Origin: Halomicrobium sp. LC1Hm
GTDB taxonomy: Archaea > Halobacteriota > Halobacteria > Halobacteriales > Haloarculaceae
DNA: 64,000 nt
NCBI RefSeq assembly: GCF_009617995.1
Contig: NZ_CP044129.1
Location: 1,550,001 to 1,614,000 of the forward strand
Reading direction: 5' to 3'
Positions 32,319 through 40,184 of this stretch are shown here, one piece after another. The notes beneath the pieces were generated by a model. The model was not told where the DNA came from, did no database searches, and saw only the letters and a program-made list of their open reading frames with translations. Both the position numbers and the translations under genes were made by a program. Within the stretch, counting starts at the first letter, position 1; each line of letters opens with the position of its first letter.

Positions 32319-33188
32319 GTCTTCCAGCCGCTCGACCAGTTCGCTGGCGGTCGCGTCGTCGAGTGCGACCAGTGGCGGACGGACCGCGGCGTTCTCGATG
32401 ACGCCCCGCCTGGCGAGGATCGCCTTACAGACTGGCGCGAATCCGTGCTCGGCTGCCGACCGGAACACGGGATCGATCTCGTCGAACTGGACCGCTCTGG
32501 CGGCGGCCACGTCGCCGTCGGCGACGGCACTGCTGGCCCGACCGAGGGCCGCGGGCCGGACGTGCGTGACGGCGTTGATCCCGCCGTCGCCGCCCATAAG
32601 CAGCGAGGGGACGTACTGGGCGTCCCACCCCTGGAGCACCTCGAAGGAGTCGGGCGTCCGGTCCAGCAGTTCGTCGAAGTGAGTCAGGTCGCCACTGGAG
32701 TCCTTGATGCCGTCGTAGCGGCCGCGTTCGGCCAGGGACGCGACGGTCTCGACGGCGAGTGACTGCCCGGTCGCACTGGGAATGTCGTAGAGGTACAGCG
32801 GGATCGACGCGCCGGCCGCGACGGCGTCGAAGAACCGCTCGTTGCCGGCAGGAGCGGCCTGGCCGCCGTAGTACGGAGCGACGACGAGCGCCGCGTCGGC
32901 ACCCGCGTCTGCGGCGGCCGCGATGCGCTCGCGAACGTCTGCGACCGCCGTCCCACCGACCCCGGCCATCACGCTCGCCCGGCCGTCGGCGGCCTCGACG
33001 GTCGTTTCGACGACGGCCCGTCGCTCGGCATCCGTCAGCGACGCGAACTCGCCCGTGGTGCCACAGGGGACGAGCCTGTCGACACCGCCCGCGACGAGGT
33101 GGTCGACGAGCGACCGGAGCGAGGCGCGATCAAGCGTGCCGTCGTCCTCGAACGGAGTCACCATCGGACAGCCGACGCTGTAGTCCAT
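32316..33188 (-). CDS. Dihydrodipicolinate synthase/N-acetylneuraminate lyase family aldolase
   Basis: A 290-aa class I aldolase (DapA/NAL superfamily). Visible motifs are the GTTGEF pyruvate-binding loop (LVPCGTTGEFASLTDAERR), the Tyr in PLYLYDIPSATG and the Schiff-base lysine in DGIKDSSGDLTHF. The family includes DHDPS, KDG aldolase and hydroxyproline-pathway enzymes; haloarchaea have several, and sequence alone does not distinguish lysine biosynthesis from sugar-acid cleavage. Upstream the core genome gives way to the accessory island. Confidence 0.9.
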   Translation of the reverse strand: MDYSVGCPMVTPFEDDGTLDRASLRSLVDHLVAGGVDRLVPCGTTGEFASLTDAERRAVVETTVEAADGRASVMAGVGGTAVADVRERIAAAADAGADAALVVAPYYGGQAAPAGNERFFDAVAAGASIPLYLYDIPSATGQSLAVETVASLAERGRYDGIKDSSGDLTHFDELLDRTPDSFEVLQGWDAQYVPSLLMGGDGGINAVTHVRPAALGRASSAVADGDVAAARAVQFDEIDPVFRSAAEHGFAPVCKAILARRGVIENAAVRPPLVALDDATASELVERLED

Positions 33189-33438
33189 ACCGGAGTCCGG
33201 AGTGGCAACGAGTTAGCGCTTGGGAATCGAGATTTAGTACCTCAAATGGTATCTTCTTTGGTTCGTTTACGACCCTGAAATAACTCATTCAGTACTCAGT
33301 CAGGAGACCCTACGCCGAATGGTCGGCCGACTATGTCATGATTGCGAGGGGAGCAACGGGAAGTCCGTCGAAAACAGGGCTCAAAAGAGACTGCTGTAGC
33401 TCACGGGTTACCCTGAAACCGGCCGCAGACGAGTATCT
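33189..33438. other. AT-richer region at the start of the accessory island
   Basis: 250 bp between the aldolase promoter and the transposase fragment without a coding frame. It has lower GC than the neighbours (for example GATTTAGTACCTCAAATGG near 33230-33250) and probably includes the end of the insertion sequence whose transposase remnant follows. No clear terminal inverted repeat could be paired. Confidence 0.4.
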
Positions 33439-33650
33439 TCAGTCGGGGACGCGATGCGAGAAGACGTTGCGGTGAAGGTCGATCACGAAGATCTTCTTCC
33501 GCCAGATGATCTCGTCGTCTTCGCGGTGATCTGCTTCGTTGGCTACGATCAGGTTCAGAAGTACCCAACAGTTGTAGAGGAGCAAGCAGAGCATGAAGAA
33601 GAACCGTCGGCGACGACTGCCATTGTTCTTCGGACCAATAGCCTTATTCT
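33439..33650 (-). pseudogene. Transposase C-terminal fragment (DDE-type, haloarchaeal IS)
   Basis: On the minus strand an open frame of about 70 residues without a start ends at the TGA at 33439-33441. It contains RRRFFFMLCLLLYNCWVLLN, a pattern typical of the C-terminal end of haloarchaeal IS4/ISH-type transposases, followed by IWRKKIFVIDLHRNVFSHRVPD. The upstream catalytic domain is absent: homology stops abruptly at about 33650, just before the toxin-antitoxin pair. It is an inactive remnant. Confidence 0.55.
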
Positions 33651-33676
33651 ATTGGCCCGTCTACCAATAGGTGAGG

Positions 33677-34015
33677 ATGGGCTCACTGACCGACGACGAC
33701 CTGGATGGCGTGAGCGAGGGACGGAAGTATCCCGACGGGACGGTCGTCCGCGTGTTCTGCATGCGGACAGACCGTGATGCGTACCCGTCTGGATGGGCCT
33801 ACAAGCTCCACTACGGCGCAACGGAGCCGGACCCGTCCCGCACGCTCGACGATGGGACGATTCGTCGGTACGACAACTCACACGAAGACACAAAAGGGCA
33901 CGAACTACACGTCGCACCAGACCCCGAGCCGGACAGCATCACGTTCCCCGGCATGGTCGAACTGTGGGAACGGTTCTGGAGCGAGATCCCGAAATCCGAG
34001 TTTGAGGTCAAGTGA
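33677..34015 (+). CDS. TumE-like (DUF6516) toxin of a putative toxin-antitoxin pair
   Basis: A 112-aa protein with the core (Y)PDGTVVRVFCMRTDRDAYP, SGWAYKLHYGAT, GTIRRYDNSHEDTKGHELHV and TFPGMVELWERFW, a pattern resembling the DUF6516/TumE toxin family of haloarchaea and bacteria. It is followed 24 bp downstream by a wHTH protein, the usual toxin-then-antitoxin order of that family. An upstream GTG at 33671 is possible; ATG 33677 is preferred. It is located in an accessory island beside an IS remnant. Toxicity is not shown; the assignment rests on family resemblance and arrangement. Confidence 0.7.
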   Translation: MGSLTDDDLDGVSEGRKYPDGTVVRVFCMRTDRDAYPSGWAYKLHYGATEPDPSRTLDDGTIRRYDNSHEDTKGHELHVAPDPEPDSITFPGMVELWERFWSEIPKSEFEVK

Positions 34016-34039
34016 GACCATCACACCACGGTGATACCT

Positions 34040-34489
34040 ATGAACGATACCACGCCGCCGCTGCACCCGATGGAGCGCGAACAGCTCCGGGCCGAATCAA
34101 CTCTCGTCGTGACTGTGAAGTCATCCAGTGAGTTTCACGACGACGTCACCGACGGGATCGAGGCGCTCGAACAGGGCGATGCGATGGATTCCACGCCGAC
34201 ACTCTCGTTCACCAGCTACGACGACCTCATGGAAACGCTGACGCCACGCGTCCTCGATCTCATCGAAGCAATTCGTCGGGAAGAGCCTTCCAGCATCAAC
34301 GAGACCGCACGGGTCGTTGACCGGGACGTGAAGAACGTCTACGAGGAACTGAGTCGCCTCGCACAACTCGGCATTATCTTCTTCGAGGAAGACGGCCAGA
34401 GTAAGCGCCCGGTGGTCTGGTTTGACGAACTGGTCATCAACCTCCCGTTCGATCCGGAGGCCGGCGACACAGCAGCTGCCACACCGTAA
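34040..34489 (+). CDS. HVO_A0114-type winged-HTH protein (putative antitoxin/regulator)
   Basis: A 149-aa protein. The N-terminal REQLRAESTLVVTVKSSSEFHDDVTDGIEALEQGD is followed by a winged HTH, LTPRVLDLIEAIRREEPSSINETARVVDRDVKNVYEELSRLAQLGII, ending in a beta-hairpin (KRPVVWFDELVINLPF). Proteins of this family pair with DUF6516 toxins in haloarchaea and probably autoregulate the operon and neutralise the toxin. ATG at 34040 is preferred over GTG at 34031. Confidence 0.75.
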   Translation: MNDTTPPLHPMEREQLRAESTLVVTVKSSSEFHDDVTDGIEALEQGDAMDSTPTLSFTSYDDLMETLTPRVLDLIEAIRREEPSSINETARVVDRDVKNVYEELSRLAQLGIIFFEEDGQSKRPVVWFDELVINLPFDPEAGDTAAATP

Positions 34490-34500
34490 AACCGACCCCA

Positions 34501-34765
34501 AACGGACGGGCAGTGTTTAGTGAACTGATTTTGGGTAGCAATGCACCGAAAGCCCTCGACACGTTCGGCGGCGTCTGTGGCGGATATCCTCGCTCCCGCT
34601 CGGATAGGGCCGCCGCAGACGCCGCGAAGCGCGTCTCGCCGTTCCGGGAACCCGGACCCTGCAAGCACCCACCGGAGCGCAGCAGTGGTCCCGGGACCGG
34701 AACGGCGCGAGGGCTTTCGGTGCAGCAACGGCCGCGTTCGCTTCACTAAATACGACCAACGGACG
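34501..34765. mobile_element. MITE-like structured element with 8-bp target duplication
   Basis: The element spans 34509-34757 and is flanked by the direct repeat AACGGACG (34501-34508 and 34758-34765). Its ends form an imperfect 16-bp inverted repeat (GGCAGTGTTTAGTGAA / TTCACTAAATACGACC, 13 of 16), of which 9 bp (34516-34524 with 34742-34750) are perfect. Inside, TGCACCGAAAGCCCTCG (34542-34558) pairs perfectly with 34708-34724. Two further hairpins fill the interior: 34568-34583 with 34610-34625 (15/16) and 34637-34647 with 34697-34707 (11/11). No transposase frame is present. The termini beginning GG and an 8-bp duplication fit IS1595-type elements (inference). Confidence 0.7.
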
Positions 34766-34800
34766 CCGCGTCGTCGCGCCGATCGTAGCGGCTCTCGTCG

Positions 34801-35250
34801 TCACTGGTCGGTCGCGGTCTCCAGTAGCGTCTCGCGCTCCTCGAAGAAGGCGGGCGCGTCGGCGTCGGCCTCCAGCTCCAGCACTCGTGTGATCGCCTCG
34901 GTCGCGTCGCTCTCTGCCTGGAGAGACGATGCGAGGTCGACGTAGGCTGCTGCGAGTGTGCCGATCTCGTCGAGGCGCTCCTGCTTGTCGGCGACCGTCG
35001 ACTGCTTGGCCTCCAGTTCCGCGACGGTCGTCTCGTCGACGGTCTCGCCGGGGCCGGCCGGCTGGTCGGGACTGTCTGCCTGTTCCCGACCGGACGCGAG
35101 TCGATCGCGGACGGCGGCGGCCTCCGTGTCGATCTCGTCGAGGAGGTCGTCGATCTCCGCAGAGAGACGCTCCGACTGCCCGGAGAGGAGGCGCGCCTGT
35201 GTGTGACAGTAGTCTACGACGGCCTCGACTGACTGCTCACGGTCGTCCAT
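34801..35250 (-). CDS. Acidic coiled-coil hypothetical protein
   Basis: A 149-aa, strongly acidic protein of mostly charged helix, with heptad-like stretches (ARLLSGQSERLSAEIDDLLDEIDTEAAAVRDRL and ELEAKQSTVADKQERLDEIG). No catalytic motif or membrane segment is visible. Haloarchaea have many such genes; the function is unknown. It is the first host-type gene after the MITE-like element and reads in the same direction as the RHH gene upstream. Confidence 0.7.
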   Translation of the reverse strand: MDDREQSVEAVVDYCHTQARLLSGQSERLSAEIDDLLDEIDTEAAAVRDRLASGREQADSPDQPAGPGETVDETTVAELEAKQSTVADKQERLDEIGTLAAAYVDLASSLQAESDATEAITRVLELEADADAPAFFEERETLLETATDQ

Positions 35251-35302
35251 ACTGGAAGTACGCCATCGAGCGGGAAGGTCGTTCCGTCACGAGCCCGGCC
35301 GC

Positions 35303-35548
35303 TCAGAACGTGAAGTCGTCGCCGCTGCCCTCGTCGCGGGCTGCGGGGTCGGTCTGGTCGTTCATGTTCTGGTCGAAGAGGTTCTCACCCGGTTCTTCGG
35401 TCTCTTCCTCGGCGGGTCCGTACGCGGACAGGCCCATCGTCAGCAGTTCCTCGTAGGCCTGTTCGCGGTTGAGGTACTCGCCGGACTCGACGAGCCGGTC
35501 GATCTCGGAGACGATACGGTCGGGGAGGTCGACGCTTGTCTTGGCCAT
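35303..35548 (-). CDS. Ribbon-helix-helix (CopG-type) protein
   Basis: An 81-aa protein whose N-terminus MAKTSVDLPDRIVSEIDRLVESGEYLNREQAYEELLTMGL has the RHH pattern (a short DNA-contacting beta strand TSVDLP and two helices). The acidic C-terminal tail has no known motif. Such proteins are dimeric DNA-binding regulators. The ATG at 35548 is preferred because it opens the strand. It is just upstream and convergent-side of the coiled-coil gene, with only about 50 bp between. Confidence 0.8.
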   Translation of the reverse strand: MAKTSVDLPDRIVSEIDRLVESGEYLNREQAYEELLTMGLSAYGPAEEETEEPGENLFDQNMNDQTDPAARDEGSGDDFTF

Positions 35549-35864
35549 GTTCACCCCTCTGTGAGGTACCACCGTCAACGTTACGCTCCCCGTAAGGGCC
35601 CTGTCGACACGAACATTGAAGTGTGTGTAGTGTTAACATGGAAACAGCGCCAGGGAGCAATCGGCGGGAACCACCGTCGACGCAAACTGGTTGTGGCACT
35701 GCACCACAGCGTTGACCGCGGCGACCGTGGCTCCGGTCCCACCGCGAACGCACACCAGCGGAGTCCACGGTTGCCCCCTTCACTGGCAGGACCGACCCTC
35801 CTGCCTCGCACCGTTTCGCTTTTTTGCGCGAACGTTAAGGGCACGGGCTCACGTAGCCACCGCT
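35549..35864. other. Original promoter region of dinB
   Basis: 316 bp between the divergent RHH gene and the original dinB start. A TATA-like ACGTTAAG lies about 30 bp upstream of the ATG at 35865. No coding frame or known RNA is recognised. After integration this promoter drives only the 81-codon dinB stub. Confidence 0.5.
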
Positions 35865-36110
35865 ATGGACGGGGTCCGGTTGCCGGGAACGTCGGCAGAC
35901 GACGGCGACCGCATCGTCGCCCACGTCGACATGGACTGCTTCTACGCGGCCTGTGAGCGCCGCCGCGAACCCGATCGCGACACCAATCCCGCTCTCGTAC
36001 GGGAGTTTTCGACGCTGGGTGAGGTGGAACCGAGTGTGCCTCATTCGTCGCGCCTTCATTCTTGTTCAGCACCCCTGCCGTCTGGGACTATTCGATATTC
36101 GTGCCAGTGA
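35865..36110 (+). pseudogene. dinB: 5' fragment of dinB (DNA polymerase IV) cut by element integration
   Basis: The original start of dinB: codons 1-14 (MDGVRLPGTSADDG) followed by DRIVAHVDMDCFYAACERRR, identical to the start of the intact gene at 50257. From codon 36 on the frame enters the integrated element and ends at a TGA at 36108. The 62 bases 35907-35968 are repeated exactly at 50314-50375. If translated it would be an 81-aa peptide with one catalytic aspartate and no polymerase domain. Confidence 0.88.
35907..35968 (+). repeat. attL: left 62-bp direct repeat in dinB
   Basis: Identical over 62 bp to 50314-50375; the identity stops at a synonymous change (GAA/GAG, Glu) at the right and at unrelated bases at the left. 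It encodes the catalytic metal-binding strand VAHVDMDCFYA, the most conserved segment of Y-family polymerases, which explains why an element would choose it as target. Confidence 0.88.
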
Positions 36111-36388
36111 GTCTCCATAGATGGGGGTATCAGCAAAAACGGCTGGTTCCAAAAGCGGACCGCCGCGAGCATCTGGATCAGTAGTCAGATACTGTTGAGT
36201 GCCGTGGTACTGATCATTGAAGATGTACCGCTGGTCAAGATCGACTTATCGCAGCAGTGGGTTGTTTTCCCACCCATTCAATCAATATTTGACTACGAAC
36301 TTCTATCGGGGCAAGACGATCATTCCGCCCCACACTATCAGATGTACTGTGCTGAGACGCAGAGTCAGATGCAAAGATAACGAAGCCG
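36111..36388. other. Left end of the integrated element, no gene seen
   Basis: 278 bp of AT-rich DNA without a supported gene. It has short open frames with poor codon usage only. Nothing recognisable. Confidence 0.4.
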
Positions 36389-36616
36389 CTATCGATCACC
36401 ACCTTCAGCACTCTGATTCTCGTTGTCCAGTGTGAGATCAGTGTCTTCGATTGGGACGGCTGTTAGCCCGTATCCTTCTTTCCCATTCACCATGACCGCG
36501 TAAAGGACCACACCTGCCTCCTCGTCGATCACTCGTTTGCACGTCCCGCCTTCGAGGTTCTTTCGTGGTCGAAATCCACCTCGTTCGATCAGTTCCTCGC
36601 CATCGAACAAACCCAT
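36389..36616 (-). CDS. Small hypothetical protein (element)
   Basis: A 75-aa protein, MGLFDGEELIERGG at the start, then RKNLEGGTCKRVIDEEAGVVLYAVMVNGKEGYGLTAVPI and an acidic tail. The alternating hydrophobic pattern suggests a small beta-barrel or ribbon. Homologues are not known to me. The codon usage is mixed, less GC-biased than the host, in keeping with the element. Confidence 0.5.
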   Translation of the reverse strand: MGLFDGEELIERGGFRPRKNLEGGTCKRVIDEEAGVVLYAVMVNGKEGYGLTAVPIEDTDLTLDNENQSAEGGDR

Positions 36617-36749
36617 AACGGAACAACCAATGCAAAATCATAAAAAAGTGATGAGTTGGGCGGATGGGTTGAATCATTAGATGTTATCTATTGTCGGTAA
36701 TAGGTCATATACTGTTACATTCTGATTGGCGGTTTTGCTAATCAGGTGT

Positions 36750-36932
36750 CTATCTCAGTTCGTCATCCGTGACCACAGGGTTGTAGCCCTTCTCGTTGAG
36801 AGTTGTACCCACAATTGAATGGCGAAGATGGTTGTTTGTCTCAAGGGCAACGATCCTCTTTTTCGACTTTGCCCTGCTATTAATCCACTGGGGCAATAGC
36901 AAACCTTGTCGGTCGATGTAGCACCCAATCAT
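36750..36932 (-). CDS. Small hypothetical protein (element, doubtful)
   Basis: A 60-aa frame, MIGCYIDRQGLLLPQWINSRAKSKKRIVALETNN followed by HLRHSIVGTTLNEKGYNPVVTDDELR. The C-terminal part looks like real coding sequence (acidic end, helix then strand), but it is short and could be a fragment of a longer gene. No family is recognised. Confidence 0.3.
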   Translation of the reverse strand: MIGCYIDRQGLLLPQWINSRAKSKKRIVALETNNHLRHSIVGTTLNEKGYNPVVTDDELR

Positions 36933-37611
36933 TGACTACGTCGAGTAGCAAGGGTGGCGCTGTGAGGTCAAATGCACCTTCCTTCAAAGGTATGTAGCCG
37001 ACTATGACTGAGCCGAGGACACTGATGTGGACCCACCCCTTTCTTGAAGATTTGGGGGTGGTGTTGAGGGGTTAGTGAGTCAATCAAGAGGGGTTACGCA
37101 TGGGGATGGATGGAGTTAGAACGTGGTTCATTGACGAAGGAAGGGGAAAGAAGGGGAGATAATAGAGGGAAAGGGGAGAGGAGGAGGGGGGAAAAGAAAC
37201 AATTGCTGGACGGCGTCGGGTGTTTTCGTTTCGCTGGTTACGAGATCATCGAGATGCTCAGTGATGCCGAAAACTGGTCTGAGACCATCCATATTTGACC
37301 ACTCTCCTCTCGTGAGCCAACTGTCGATTGAGAGGCGAGACTCCTGAGTGAGATGAGGGTGATCCATCCGATCAGCACAACGAGTCTTCGATCTGCATTG
37401 GAGTTTGAATAGCGAGTAATGCGTCTCAAGCGAACGCTGCCACAGTAGATATTTTTTGTGTAAGTCTATGCTGGCACTATTCTGAACATCTTTAAATCAG
37501 TTATTCTTCGATTGCGGAGAACTCTGTACCGTTGTTCCCGAAACGTCCAGTTGGGTTTACAGTACTGAAAACTATCGAATTTAAAACAATCATCTCAGAA
37601 CCGCCCGTGAT
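36933..37611. other. Non-coding stretch of the element with a polypurine tract
   Basis: 679 bp with no credible gene. At 37136-37199 lies a run of 64 bases of which 62 are purines, with several GGGG blocks. Around it the DNA is AT-rich (for example TTTTTTGTG near 37450 and TTTAAATCAG near 37490), which could be promoter DNA for the decayed integrase gene. Confidence 0.45.
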
Positions 37612-38645
37612 TTGGGCTATGGAAAACCATCCCGCAACGAGACGGAGGAATTGCCCATCGAAGACGCCGTGGAACTGTACCTCGATACCAGAGAAGACGG
37701 GTTAAGAGAGGTCACAGTGCGTTCTCACAGATACCGACTCCAGCACTTCGTTCGATTTGCCAAGGAGTACGAGATTGAGTCGACTTGTGAACTGAATGGG
37801 TAGCGGCTACAACAGTACCGAGTCTGGCGGAAAGAGGAGGGCGACCTGAATAATGTCTCGCTCCATACCCAACTGTCGACACTCCGCGTCTGGCTACGGT
37901 TCCTTGAAAAGATCGACGCCGTCCCCTCAGGCCTCCACGACAAACTGCTAATCCCTTCGTTGAGCGACGGGGAAGACCAGAACGAGACCACGATAGCAGA
38001 AGACCGCGCCGAGGAAATTCTCGATTATCTCTGGCAGTTCAAGTATGCCAGTTTCGACTACACCCTGTTCCAGATCCTCTGTCGACTGGGATGCGCATTG
38101 GCGGTGCCCATTCACTCGACCTATCAGACTACTACCCTCAGAAGCAACAACTGGAACTGGTTCATCGACCCGACGAAGACACAACACTCAAGCTCGGGTC
38201 AAATGGCGAGCGAATCGTTGCTCTCAGTGAACAGACGTGTGCCGTCCTCGACGACTGGATCAGGGTCAACCGTCCCGATGTCGAGGACGAGTACGGACGA
38301 AACCCGCTGTTTACCACAGTCCATGGCCGCGCTGCTAAATCGACCCTTCGTGAGCACGTCTACAAGATCACGCAACCCTGCCATCGGACTGGCGAGTGTC
38401 CACATGGACGCTCACTGGCTTCGTGTGAAGACAAAGGATTGACTGCGTCGGCTGGGTGTCCGTCGTCCGTGTCGCCCCACGCCATCCGAACTGATCGCAT
38501 TACCTCTCTGCTCGATCGAGGTGCGCCCAAAGAAGTCGTCTCGGGACGGACTGGTGTGTCAGAGGATGTCCTCTCCGACTACTATGATGTGCGGGACCCT
38601 GCCAGTAAAGCCGAACTGCGCCGCGACCACCTTGACAAAATCTGA
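37612..38645 (+). pseudogene. Decayed tyrosine integrase (stop codon plus frameshift)
   Basis: Homologous to the intact integrase at 49205-50239 along its length: LPIEDAVELYLDTRE, VSLHTQLSTLRVWLRFLEKIDAVP, GAHSLDLSDYYPQ, RPDEDTTLKLGSNGERIVAL, EYGRNPLFTTVHGR, ITQPCHRTGECP, and the C-terminal HAIRTDRITSLLD with the tyrosine region DYYDVRDPASKAELRR. It is broken by an in-frame TAG at 37801 and by a single-base deletion near 38090, after which the frame shifts. The start is uncertain (TTG 37612). A 10-bp-stem hairpin (38722-38756) follows its end by about 75 bp. It cannot make active enzyme without repair. Confidence 0.82.
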
Positions 38646-39227
38646 CTATCAGTTTCCCTTGGCCAACTGTGTGTGCAGCGAATGGTGTCGGGGTGATGGG
38701 TTCGGCGGCAGTGCGTCTCGTCTGTGAGGGTTCCGCACCGCATACCACCCTCACAGCCTCGACGGCCCTGCTCGCCGCCTCCACCGCAGCAGGAGTTGGG
38801 TGGTGTGTGTAGTTTCTTCTATTGATTGTAGGGATACTTCGGACAGGTAAGTGATGGAAGCGGGCTGACTTGCGATAGCGATTGGCCCAACATGGTGCGG
38901 ACGGTGTCGATCCACTACGATCGCAGCGTTGGACACCAGTGAACCACTACTGGAGCACTTGGGTGCTCACAGATTCGTTCCCACACTGGTTAATCGTACA
39001 CTGAAATATCCCGCGACACACTTATGCTTATCCAGCCGTATCATGATACAAGGGGCTGTGTTGGTATGGGAGTCTGTTGATTACACCCCTTTATTATTCA
39101 CACGTGTCTCCGTAACACAGTCTCAATGCTGTGTGAAATAGACACGTAGCGCCGCAGGGCGGGAATGTGGGTATGAGTACTATTCTCCTGTCTGTACACA
39201 CTGTCCGCGATATTTTTCCAGCGACTC
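38646..39227. other. Non-coding stretch between decayed integrase and the tail module
   Basis: 582 bp without a supported gene. It holds a hairpin (CTGTGAGGGT at 38722-38731 pairing with ACCCTCACAG at 38747-38756) and AT-rich stretches (CCCTTTATTATTCAC near 39086-39100). No gene or known RNA was recognised. Confidence 0.4.
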
Positions 39228-39581
39228 TCAAAATACGAGCATGAACGCAGCGATGAACCAACCAACAATTACACCAGTGCCACCGATCACCAAGACAGCG
39301 CCAACCCAGTGTTCGTAGACGAGGAGGGCGGTTGTGTCGACATCTCTGAGTCCTGGGCCACTACCGTCACGAAGACAGTCTGAACAGAGATGCACGGGGC
39401 TTCCAACGTGTTTCTCGTCCAATCGCAACCGTCCGTTCGTCGGCTCCATGTCGTCGTAGGTTGATGTGTCGACAGGGAGAAACAGTTGTGAGCCGTCGAA
39501 CTCGCCACCACACCCGTCACAGAGGAGGACACTTTTTTCCTCAGTCGTCGTCCGTTCGATCTCGATGGTTTCCTCGACCAT
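39228..39581 (-). CDS. Small zinc-ribbon membrane protein (element)
   Basis: A 117-aa protein. Two CxxC knuckles (LLCDGCGGEFDG and HLCSDCLRDG) form a probable zinc site at the cytoplasmic N-terminal half. Two hydrophobic helices near the C-terminus (VGAVLVIGGTGVIVGWFIAAFMLVF) anchor it, possibly as a hairpin. It is the most distal gene of the tail-direction cluster. Its role is unknown; holin or lysis factor is possible but there is no direct evidence. The start ATG 39581 is preferred over GTG 39596. Confidence 0.7.
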   Translation of the reverse strand: MVEETIEIERTTTEEKSVLLCDGCGGEFDGSQLFLPVDTSTYDDMEPTNGRLRLDEKHVGSPVHLCSDCLRDGSGPGLRDVDTTALLVYEHWVGAVLVIGGTGVIVGWFIAAFMLVF

Positions 39582-39669
39582 GCGGGGACGTGTCACTGGG
39601 ATATAATTATTCTATTGGATAGTGTTGCCACTGACGCGTAGTAACTGTCGAGACGAAAAAGAGAGTAAG

Positions 39670-40059
39670 CTACGCGACTGACCGTGGGTGCGATACCCAC
39701 ACGCTATCCGTCACTTCATCGTAGGTGTCGAGGGCGTACTCCCTGTCACCGTCTGCACCCGCGATGTACGCCTCACTGAACCCACCGTAACAGATCACGT
39801 GTCCACTATCGTAGCGTGGGCGAGCATGATCAGTGTCCGTGGTGGGAACTTCGTGTGGTGCCAGTGAGTCGTTCGTGTGCGACGTGGGTGGAATGTACTG
39901 CCCCTGCGGCGTGCATCGGCAAGAGGGGCAGAGCAAGCCATCCACGTCATCACAATTGTCGGTGAGGGTCGTGTGACAACCCTCGTTCGGGCACGGACGA
40001 CGGACTGCTTCGAGGATTTTCTGTTTGCGTTCGTCCTCGACAGGGAGATTCGTCGGCAT
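39670..40059 (-). CDS. Cysteine-rich zinc-binding protein (element)
   Basis: A 129-aa protein with CPNEGCHTTLTDNCDDVDGLLCPSCRCTP, which contains two clear CxxC-like pairs for a zinc ribbon, followed by an unfolded acidic/Asp-rich stretch and a small C-terminal domain (GHVICYGGFSEAYIAGADGDREYALDTYDEVTDSVWVSHP). No family is recognised. It lies between the spike-like gene and the zinc-ribbon membrane protein gene, in the same direction. Confidence 0.65.
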   Translation of the reverse strand: MPTNLPVEDERKQKILEAVRRPCPNEGCHTTLTDNCDDVDGLLCPSCRCTPQGQYIPPTSHTNDSLAPHEVPTTDTDHARPRYDSGHVICYGGFSEAYIAGADGDREYALDTYDEVTDSVWVSHPRSVA

Positions 40060-40184
40060 CAGTCAGAAACCTCCATTTGGTTGTTGCTTTCGTGAGTCCT
40101 CCATCCGTGCTGTTCGCCCGTCCAACTGCATCGACCTCGTCACGACGGTAGCCGACGCCACAGAGCCAGGTTCGACGGCATCAG

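Noticed and set aside
34541-34945. Plus-strand frame of 134 codons across the MITE-like element
   Set aside because: It crosses the inverted repeats and the antisense of the coiled-coil gene, with low-complexity Ser/Arg content.
37110-37298. Plus-strand frame of 62 codons over the polypurine tract
   Set aside because: Most of its length is the low-complexity purine run (GERRG, GKGERRRGEKK); no start signal or homologue is apparent.
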